Shown one piece after another: positions 1-5,077 of a stretch of 8,755 bases of DNA. Location of the stretch: positions 1 through 8,755 of the forward strand of contig JAEYYZ010000100.1 of assembly GCA_023428185.1 (NCBI GenBank). The letters are read 5' to 3'. The notes under the pieces are model-generated. The model was given only the letters and a program-made list of their open reading frames with translations. It was not told where the DNA came from and did not search any database. A program made the translations under genes and the position numbers. The DNA comes from Actinomycetes bacterium (GTDB lineage Bacteria; Actinomycetota; Actinomycetes; Actinomycetales; Demequinaceae). Numbering within the stretch: the first letter of the stretch is position 1; each line of letters begins with the position of its first letter.

Positions 1-1
1 G

Positions 2-646
2 GGCAATCAGCTTGACCGGTTCGAGGCGCTGCTTGCCGACTTGCTGGAGATCTCGCGCATCGACGCGGGTGCCGCACAACTGGACTTTGAAGAACACGAC
101 CTCGCCGACATTGTGCGAGACCAAGCCGAGGGAATGGCGTACCCAGCAAAGGGCGTGGGCGTGGAATTGCGGTTGTGGATTGCTCCGGGCGACCACGTGG
201 CATCCATGGACCGGCCGCGAGTGAGCCGCATTGTGCGCAACCTTCTCGCCAACGCCATTGAACATGCGCAAGGCAAACCCGTGGACATTGGCGTGGCATC
301 CACCGGGCGCACCGTGGGAGTGGTGGTGCGCGACTACGGAGTGGGACTCTCGGCCGCTCAAGTGGAACGAGTCTTCGACAGGTTCTGGCGGGCAGACCCC
401 GCCAGAGCGCGCACCATGGGCGGCACCGGCCTAGGGCTCTCTATTGCCAAGGAAGACGCCCAATTGCATGAAGGCGCCCTCGAGGCCTGGGGAGCGCCCG
501 GGGAGGGGGCAAGCTTCCGGCTCATGCTCCCGCGCACGTCCCGCGGCCTCGGAATCCGTCATCCGCTCCCGCTGGCCATGCAAGAGGAAGACTTTCTCGA
601 GTTGGGCGAAGTTGTGGAGCTCAGCCCTCAAGGAGGCTCACGATGA
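2..646 (+). CDS. mtrB: MtrB sensor histidine kinase, C-terminal part (5' end outside window)
   Basis: This is the last 214 residues of a membrane histidine kinase that phosphorylates the response regulator MtrA, which controls cell-wall and division genes in actinomycetes. Seen: the end of the dimerisation helix (RFEALLADLLEISRIDAG, residues 7-23 of the visible part), then a complete HATPase_c domain with N-box NLLANAIEH (80-88), G1 box DYGVG (111-115), F-box VFDRFWRADPAR (124-135) and G2 box GGTGLGLS (140-147). The stretch EDAQLHEGALEAWG after the G2 box is typical of MtrB rather than of other kinases. The sensor, HAMP and catalytic His lie upstream of the window. The C-terminus ends in a short acidic tail (QEEDFLELGEVVEL). 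The stop codon overlaps the lpqB start (ATGA), which implies one transcript and coupled translation. Identity is strengthened by lpqB being the next gene, as in mycobacteria. Confidence 0.95.
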   Translation, partial: GNQLDRFEALLADLLEISRIDAGAAQLDFEEHDLADIVRDQAEGMAYPAKGVGVELRLWIAPGDHVASMDRPRVSRIVRNLLANAIEHAQGKPVDIGVASTGRTVGVVVRDYGVGLSAAQVERVFDRFWRADPARARTMGGTGLGLSIAKEDAQLHEGALEAWGAPGEGASFRLMLPRTSRGLGIRHPLPLAMQEEDFLELGEVVELSPQGGSR

Positions 647-2379
647 CCACCCGCGTGTTCGGCCGACCACGCCTCATGGCAGCACTCATCGCGGTCCTTG
701 TGCTAGCGGGGTGCCAAGGCATCCCCACCACCGGCCCGGTGCGCGTGGGTGACGGTGGCATCGTGACGCCCGAGCCGGTACTGCCCATTCTGCAAGGACC
801 CCAGCCAGGCGACAGCCAATTGTCGATAGTGCAGGGCTTTCTCACGGCATCGGCCGGTGGGGCGGTGACGGGATTCGATATCGCGCGCGAATTCCTCACC
901 GGCGAAGCGGCCATCAACTGGGAGCCGTTGGAGAAGGTCACAGTGTTTGACTCCCGCCAGGCCACGCTCACCCCAAACGAAGAGTCAGGGGTTGTGACGT
1001 ACAGCCTGCCTATCGCGGCCGTGGTGGATGCGTCCGGAATTATGACGGAGAGTGCGCCCGATGTTCGTCAGATCATGGAGTTCACCGTGGCACCCGATGC
1101 AAACGGTGAGTACCGCATCACTGGACTGGACAACGGGATCATCATCTCTGAAGCCAACTTTGTGAGGTACTTCAAGCCCGTGGCACTCACCTTTGCCACC
1201 ACCGACCTGACGGTAGCGGCGCCTGAGGTGCGGTGGTTCGCCAACAACGACCAAATCGCCACCTTGGCCGCGCGCGAACTCATCACGGGCCCGTCGCCGT
1301 GGATCGCCGACGCCGTAGTGACCGGCTTCCCCGCAACGTCGTCCTTGGCAGTGGAAGCGGTGGTGGTGACCGATGGCGTGGCGCACGTCTCCCTTGCGGC
1401 GGGCTCTGCCGGCACAGCCGACGAACGGGCACTTGCCGCAGAACAGATGGCGATGACGCTGGGGAAACTGCCTTCGGTCTCGCGTGTGGAGACCACGGTG
1501 GGTGGCGTGGCGCTCACCGCTCTTGAGCAACCACAGCTGGGGCACGCCCCTATTCCCGACGAGGCAGCCGCCGTCATCGCCGCAGGTCGCTTTGGTGTGT
1601 GGGACGGGACAGCACTGTCCGTCACTGATGATGAAGCCGGGGCGATGCCTCTGGATGCACGGAACCTCGCGATGTCCTATGACGGAGCGCGCGCTGCCTA
1701 CGTCACGGCTGAGGGCGTGTGGCTGACAGACGCGCCCAGTCGCCGGGCAGAGTTCATCGCCTACGACCCGGCCGCGCCAGCACCGGAAGAACTCATAGAC
1801 GCGGAGTTGGTGGTGGAGGGTGGGGGCTTGGTGGGTCCTTCATTTGACCGGTTCGGTTGGCTATTCACCACCGCGCAGACCTCAACAGGAACACTGCTTG
1901 CGTTTGCTCCCGATGCTGACGGCGGCACAAGTCTCAGCATTGCGGCACCGTGGCTGTCCGGCAGATCCGTTCAATCGATAGCTGTCTCACGGGACGGCAC
2001 CCGCCTGGTGGTGCTTTCGCGAGCCTCAAATCAGCAGATCGTGGAGGTAGCGGCGATTGTCCGTGACGCTGCGGGCGTGCCCATCTCGCTCGGCGAGCCC
2101 TTGGCCTTGGCGCCGAGCGTGCGTCAATCCGTCGATGTCTCGTGGAACGACACCACGAGTTTCATGGTCCTCGGTGAAGATGCGGGCCATGTGTTTCAAG
2201 CGACAGTGGGCGGGCGAACTCTCGAGGTCTCGACCTTGACTGGCGCGGTGGCGCTCTCGGTGAGGTTCGGAGATCGGACATTGGTGGCGGTTACGGAGAC
2301 TGGCGAGCTCCATGTGCGGTCCGGCAATAGTTGGGCGCCGCGCGAGCAAGGAGTGACGGACATTGCCTTTGCGGGATGA
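643..2379 (+). CDS. lpqB: LpqB lipoprotein, GerMN domain plus beta-propeller-like C-terminus
   Basis: A 578-residue lipoprotein expected on the outer face of the cytoplasmic membrane. Seen: a basic N-terminus (RVFGRPR), a hydrophobic stretch and a lipobox LAGC with the acylated Cys at residue 24, followed by QGIPTTGPV, as is usual for LpqB. A GerMN-type domain falls at about 195-290 (VRWFANNDQIATLAARELI through the SVSRVETTVGGVALT segment), then a roughly 260-residue LpqB beta-propeller-like region from about 315 to the end, with repeated short beta motifs such as LAMSYDGARAAYV and IAVSRDGTRLVVL. Length matches the family. The start is fixed by AAGGAGG at 630-636, six bases before the ATG, and by the ATGA overlap with mtrB. 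Known for the mycobacterial protein: it interacts with the MtrB extracellular domain and modulates MtrA phosphorylation. The same role here is inferred from the operon. Confidence 0.94.
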   Translation: MTTRVFGRPRLMAALIAVLVLAGCQGIPTTGPVRVGDGGIVTPEPVLPILQGPQPGDSQLSIVQGFLTASAGGAVTGFDIAREFLTGEAAINWEPLEKVTVFDSRQATLTPNEESGVVTYSLPIAAVVDASGIMTESAPDVRQIMEFTVAPDANGEYRITGLDNGIIISEANFVRYFKPVALTFATTDLTVAAPEVRWFANNDQIATLAARELITGPSPWIADAVVTGFPATSSLAVEAVVVTDGVAHVSLAAGSAGTADERALAAEQMAMTLGKLPSVSRVETTVGGVALTALEQPQLGHAPIPDEAAAVIAAGRFGVWDGTALSVTDDEAGAMPLDARNLAMSYDGARAAYVTAEGVWLTDAPSRRAEFIAYDPAAPAPEELIDAELVVEGGGLVGPSFDRFGWLFTTAQTSTGTLLAFAPDADGGTSLSIAAPWLSGRSVQSIAVSRDGTRLVVLSRASNQQIVEVAAIVRDAAGVPISLGEPLALAPSVRQSVDVSWNDTTSFMVLGEDAGHVFQATVGGRTLEVSTLTGAVALSVRFGDRTLVAVTETGELHVRSGNSWAPREQGVTDIAFAG

Positions 2380-2500
2380 CACCGCGCGTGAGGGAGTTGC
2401 CGGCGGGCGTCGTCGTGCCCAGGCGTTCGAGGTGGTCTCTAGTCCCCGCGGATGCGGCACCATCAACCAGTAGCCACCCTGCGCCGTCCAACATCGGTAG
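2380..2500. other. lpqB-comF intergenic gap (121 nt), no clear signal
   Basis: This gap separates the lpqB stop from the longest possible comF frame, which is preceded directly by an in-frame TAG at 2498-2500. I see only a weak GGGC/GCCC inverted repeat at 2405-2408 and 2417-2420 with no following T run, so it is not a credible terminator. I see no convincing -35/-10 pair and no good Shine-Dalgarno next to ATG 2501. comF may simply be read through from mtrB-lpqB. Confidence 0.5.
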
Positions 2501-3271
2501 ATGTCTCACCGTGGAATGGACGGTCACGTGTGGCGCGCCGTCACCAAGGCGGCGACGGACATCGCACGCCTCATAGTTCCTGTGGCCTGCCCGGGTTGCG
2601 GACTCTTCGACGTGCGCTGGTGCGACGATTGTGCCGCTGTGTGGTGGGAGCCGCCTTTGCGTTGCGAAAGTGCCGCACCCCGACTCATGCGGTCCAGTGG
2701 CACCCTGCCCGCGTGGTCCATCACGCCGCTCGAAGCCACCGCTCACCGCATGGTGGGAGCGTGGAAGGACGGGGGCAGGCGAGACTTGGATGCCTTCTTT
2801 ACTACTGCAATGGCGCGCGCAGCATGCCATGTAGCAGGAACTTTGCCAGTGAGACTGACCGTGGTGCCCGCCCCCGCGCGCAAGGCGAGCAACCGACGAA
2901 GAGGCGTGAACTTGCCGGTGATCCTGGCGCACGCTACTGCCGCTGCCTTGCGTGAATCGGGCACGGATGCTCGCGTAGTGGAGGCGCTAAACCTTGGCCG
3001 GGGCGAATCTCGCGGCCAGAGTGCCCGCACTCGCTGGACCAAGACGGGAGTGTCACTGGAGCAGGTACGCCCACTGCCACCCGGGGCCGGAGTATTGCTC
3101 GTGGACGACGTCCTCACCACAGGCGCCACGATCGCGGCGTGTGCGAGCCGCCTCTCTCAGCCACTCGCTCCGGTGATGGGAGCGCTCGTCTTGGCATCGG
3201 CGAGGGAGCCCACCGCTGGTATTGCGGCTACTTCGTCACATCGCGTTGGCAGTGTCACAAGACCGGACTAG
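2501..3271 (+). CDS. comF: ComF family phosphoribosyltransferase-like protein
   Basis: A 256-residue ComF-family protein: an N-terminal zinc-ribbon-like segment followed by a type I phosphoribosyltransferase fold. In competent bacteria ComF takes part in DNA uptake; in actinomycetes the gene is conserved but its role is not settled. Seen: two Cys pairs, CPGC (30-33) and CDDC (41-44); the conserved stretch KASNRRRGVNLP (128-139); and the PRPP-binding signature VLLVDDVLTTGAT (198-210). The start is uncertain. ATG 2501 gives the longest frame, with in-frame ATG 2516 and GTG 2528 as alternatives, and none has a strong Shine-Dalgarno; ComF proteins often have a shorter lead before the first Cys pair. 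The position between lpqB and hpf is the usual actinobacterial one. The tail after about residue 235 is unconserved-looking. The stop codon lies inside the predicted -10 box of the hpf promoter. Confidence 0.88.
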   Translation: MSHRGMDGHVWRAVTKAATDIARLIVPVACPGCGLFDVRWCDDCAAVWWEPPLRCESAAPRLMRSSGTLPAWSITPLEATAHRMVGAWKDGGRRDLDAFFTTAMARAACHVAGTLPVRLTVVPAPARKASNRRRGVNLPVILAHATAAALRESGTDARVVEALNLGRGESRGQSARTRWTKTGVSLEQVRPLPPGAGVLLVDDVLTTGATIAACASRLSQPLAPVMGALVLASAREPTAGIAATSSHRVGSVTRPD

Positions 3272-3274
3272 GGT
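3246..3274 (+). promoter_or_regulatory. Probable sigma70-type promoter of hpf
   Basis: TTGGCA at 3246-3251 matches the -35 consensus at five of six positions. After a 17-nt spacer comes TAGGGT at 3269-3274, which fits the actinobacterial TANNNT -10. Transcription would start near A3281 and leave a leader of about 124 nt before hpf. The -10 box contains the comF stop codon, so the promoter overlaps the end of comF. Prediction from sequence only. Confidence 0.6.
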
Positions 3275-3280
3275 GAAGTT

Positions 3281-3404
3281 AATGGCACCAGCGCCACTTC
3301 CTGAAGCGAGGAGGTGACTCCAGCGGATCCGGGGCTACGCAACCCGAACGCTCTTCTCACCTGCGCCCGCCACATGCGGGCCTTCCCCCAAGGAGTGAAC
3401 CGTC
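3281..3404 (+). promoter_or_regulatory. Structured 5' leader of hpf (candidate cis-regulatory RNA)
   Basis: The predicted leader can fold into successive hairpins. First, TGGC/GCCA at 3283-3286 and 3293-3296. Second, a long imperfect hairpin with three nested helices: AGGTGA/TCACCT (3312-3317 with 3357-3362), AGCG/CGCT (3322-3325 with 3349-3352) and CGGG/CCCG (3330-3333 with 3343-3346). Third, a perfect 6-bp stem GCCCGC/GCGGGC (3365-3370 with 3376-3381) just before the hpf Shine-Dalgarno. The outer helix of the second hairpin includes AGGAGGTGA (3309-3317), a full-length Shine-Dalgarno with no usable start after it. As I recall, a raiA-hairpin RNA motif has been described upstream of actinobacterial raiA/hpf genes, and this may be a member; I could not test that. 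Folding is by eye, without energies. Confidence 0.45.
3365..3381 (+). promoter_or_regulatory. Perfect 6-bp GC-only hairpin ahead of the hpf ribosome binding site
   Basis: GCCCGC (3365-3370), loop CACAT (3371-3375), GCGGGC (3376-3381). The stem ends 8 nt before the hpf Shine-Dalgarno AAGGAG (3390-3395). There is no T run after it, so it is unlikely to be an intrinsic terminator; a translation-control or mRNA-stability role is inferred. Confidence 0.5.
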
Positions 3405-4061
3405 ATGGACATCGCGATTGTTGGTCGTCACACCAAGGTTTCAGACGACTTGCGCACCAAGATCATGGACAAGATGGACAAGATCCAAGCGCTAGCGCCC
3501 AAGGCCACACGCGCAGAAGTTCACGTGGTTCACGAACGCAATCCACGGTTAGTGGGGGACACCGAACGTGTGGAAATCACGTTGCACGACCGCGGTGTCA
3601 TCCGGGCCGAGGCATCGGCGAATGACAGGGTCGCTGCGTTGGAATTGGCGACGGCCCGCGTCGTAGAGCGCCTGCGCAAACTCCATGAACGCAAAGCTCA
3701 CCGTCACCAAGGGAAGTTGGGACTCCACGCGGTACCCACGCGCTTGCCCGACGAACTCGCCGGGGCGGAGGCCACCAGCGTGGAGGCGTGGGAAGGAGCG
3801 CCTGCGGGTTCGGTAGTGGAAGTGCCGCTCGACGGCACCCCTATCTCTATTCGCTCAAAGCGCCACACGGCAGTGCCGATGTCGGTCCCACAAGCCATCG
3901 ACGAGATGGAACTAGTGGGGCACGACTTCTACTTGTTCCTGGACGCGGACAGCGGACTGCCCAGTGCCGTGTACCGCCGGCGAGGGTGGACGTATGGCGT
4001 GATCCATTTGGAGCCTTCAAGTGACTCGGAAACTGGATCCGCTGAACGCGAAAGCGCTTAG
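3405..4061 (+). CDS. hpf: Ribosome hibernation promoting factor, long form
   Basis: A 218-residue long-type HPF (RaiA/YfiA family), a cytosolic protein that binds the decoding centre of the 30S subunit and, through its C-terminal domain, pairs 70S ribosomes into inactive 100S dimers under stress or in stationary phase. Seen: an N-terminal S30AE domain (MDIAIVGRHTKVSDDLRTKI to about residue 100, with a basic end RLRKLHERKAHRHQGK), a variable linker (about 103-147) and the C-terminal dimerisation domain (148-202) with the hallmark MSVPQAIDEMELVGHDFYLF and YRRRGWTYGVIHL. Length agrees with actinobacterial long HPFs. Start: ATG 3405 with AAGGAG at 3390-3395. A promoter at 3246-3274 and a foldable leader suggest it is regulated apart from comF. 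The Ser/Glu-rich last 16 residues look disordered. Confidence 0.96.
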   Translation: MDIAIVGRHTKVSDDLRTKIMDKMDKIQALAPKATRAEVHVVHERNPRLVGDTERVEITLHDRGVIRAEASANDRVAALELATARVVERLRKLHERKAHRHQGKLGLHAVPTRLPDELAGAEATSVEAWEGAPAGSVVEVPLDGTPISIRSKRHTAVPMSVPQAIDEMELVGHDFYLFLDADSGLPSAVYRRRGWTYGVIHLEPSSDSETGSAERESA

Positions 4062-4086
4062 GAGCGCGGTCGCGGGCACGCGTAGG

Positions 4087-4103
4087 CGGTGTTGATCACA
4101 CCG
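4087..4103. promoter_or_regulatory. 17-bp palindrome upstream of the EamA gene (operator-like)
   Basis: CGGTGTTGATCACACCG: perfect 6-bp arms (CGGTGT/ACACCG) around TGATC. No T run follows, so it is a poor terminator for hpf. It lies 39 to 55 nt before the EamA start codon, just upstream of where the -35 region of its promoter would be, which suits binding by a dimeric regulator. No regulator is encoded nearby. Confidence 0.4.
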
Positions 4104-4129
4104 AGGCTAGTGAGCGCCCCACTCGCGCT

Positions 4130-4135
4130 TAGGCT
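4130..4135 (+). promoter_or_regulatory. Candidate -10 box for a leaderless EamA transcript
   Basis: TAGGCT fits TANNNT and ends 6 nt before ATG 4142. That is the usual distance in actinomycete leaderless genes, where transcription begins at the first base of the start codon. No clear -35 is seen at 17-18 nt (CTAGTG at 4107-4112 is weak), and there is only a poor Shine-Dalgarno (AGG 4131-4133). Confidence 0.4.
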
Positions 4136-4141
4136 TTGCTG

Positions 4142-5032
4142 ATGCGTACCCGCGACTTCCTCTTTGTCATTCTCGCTGGCGTCCTGTGGGGCGGCGGTGG
4201 GGTGGTGGGCGTGCTCATGGTGCGCCACACCGGCATGGAACCGCTGTCAGTGGCGATGTGGCGCATGCTCATCGCTGGTGTGGCGATGTTGGGCTTCTTG
4301 GCCGTAGTGGGCAGGTTGCGCTTGCGGGCGTTCACGCGACCAATGTGGGTGCGTTCGCTCGCTACCGGTGCGTTGACCGCAGCATTCGAAGGCATGTTGT
4401 TCACCGCGCTTTCGCTCGCGTCCGTGGGGCTCACCACGCTCATCGCTATTGGCTCAGCGCCCGTGTTTGTCGCGCTCTTTGACTGGCTGGTTCGTGGGGA
4501 CAAGCCGCGGGCACGGACGATGCTCGCACTGGTGATTGCGCTCGCGGGCTTGGTGCTCTTGCTTTCCGGCTCTCTTGATGTAGGTCGCAACGGCCTGGTG
4601 GGCGCGTTGCTTGCCGTGGGGTGTGGTGCTTCGTTTGCGGCCATCACCATCATCAACCGAGTTCCTGTACCAGGATTGGCCCCGGTGCCGCTCACGGGTG
4701 TGGCCTTTGCGGCGGGTGGCCTCATGTTGGTGCCGCTGGCCGCTATCCAGGGCATCGTTGCCCCGTCCGATGCCTACGGGTGGGGCCTGGCGCTCTTCCT
4801 CGGTATTGCGATTACCGCGCTCGCCTACGTGTTTTACCTCAATGGGCTCAGGACGGTTCCGCCATTCGTTGCGACCATAGTGGTGTTGCTCGAACCGCTG
4901 GTCGCGGCCGTTCTGGGTGTAGTGATTCTCAGCGAACGGTTGGGCTGGGCGGCAATCGCGGGTGGCATCGTGTTGGGAGGCGCAGTGGTTTTGTTGCGCC
5001 CACAGCGAGACGAACCAGAGTCAATTCACTGA
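4142..5032 (+). CDS. EamA/DMT-superfamily permease, substrate unknown
   Basis: A 296-residue integral membrane protein of the drug/metabolite transporter superfamily. Seen: about ten hydrophobic segments arranged as two EamA repeats, residues about 5-125 (FLFVILAGVLWGGGGVVG onward, with SVAMWRMLIAGVAML) and about 150-284 (ending in VVLLEPLVAAVLGVVILSERLG, the motif typical of the second repeat). Both ends are predicted cytoplasmic, with short basic or polar tails. Family members export or import amino acids, metabolites or drugs; the sequence does not say which. ATG 4142 is preferred over the in-frame TTG 4136 because the hydrophobic helix begins right after MRTRD and a -10-like box would overlap the earlier start. 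The gene sits between hpf and secA, which are commonly neighbours in actinomycetes, and so looks like an accessory insertion; its composition resembles that of the flanking genes. Confidence 0.88.
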   Translation: MRTRDFLFVILAGVLWGGGGVVGVLMVRHTGMEPLSVAMWRMLIAGVAMLGFLAVVGRLRLRAFTRPMWVRSLATGALTAAFEGMLFTALSLASVGLTTLIAIGSAPVFVALFDWLVRGDKPRARTMLALVIALAGLVLLLSGSLDVGRNGLVGALLAVGCGASFAAITIINRVPVPGLAPVPLTGVAFAAGGLMLVPLAAIQGIVAPSDAYGWGLALFLGIAITALAYVFYLNGLRTVPPFVATIVVLLEPLVAAVLGVVILSERLGWAAIAGGIVLGGAVVLLRPQRDEPESIH

Positions 5033-5037
5033 CCGCC

Positions 5038-5043
5038 TAGGAT
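5038..5043 (+). promoter_or_regulatory. Candidate -10 box of secA
   Basis: TAGGAT matches TATAAT at four positions and starts 6 nt after the EamA stop codon. Initiation near 5050 would give a leader of about 28 nt to GTG 5078 and would exclude GTG 5045 as a start. No good -35 is visible inside the end of the EamA gene, so this is tentative. Confidence 0.4.
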
Positions 5044-5060
5044 AGTGAAGGCCCTGGCAG

Positions 5061-5071
5061 GGAAGGCGGAG
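5061..5071 (+). promoter_or_regulatory. secA ribosome binding site that decides the start
   Basis: GGAAGGCGGAG is purine-rich; its GGCGGAG part ends 6 nt before GTG 5078, correct spacing for that start. GTG 5045 has no comparable site in front of it. Confidence 0.6.
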
Positions 5072-5077
5072 CACCAC

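Noticed and set aside
2405..2420. GGGC/GCCC inverted repeat after lpqB as a terminator
   Set aside because: The stem is only 4 bp with an 8-nt loop and no T run.
2291..2932. Minus-strand 213-codon open frame across the lpqB-comF junction
   Set aside because: It overlaps two recognised genes, has no plausible start site and its composition is not protein-like.
3314..3625. Possible leader peptide starting at GTG 3314 after the strong Shine-Dalgarno
   Set aside because: The GTG lies inside the Shine-Dalgarno itself, leaving no spacing, and the frame runs far into hpf in another frame with no conserved features.
4136..4141. TTG 4136 as the start of the EamA gene
   Set aside because: It adds only two residues, overlaps the region just after the candidate -10 box and has no better ribosome site than ATG 4142.
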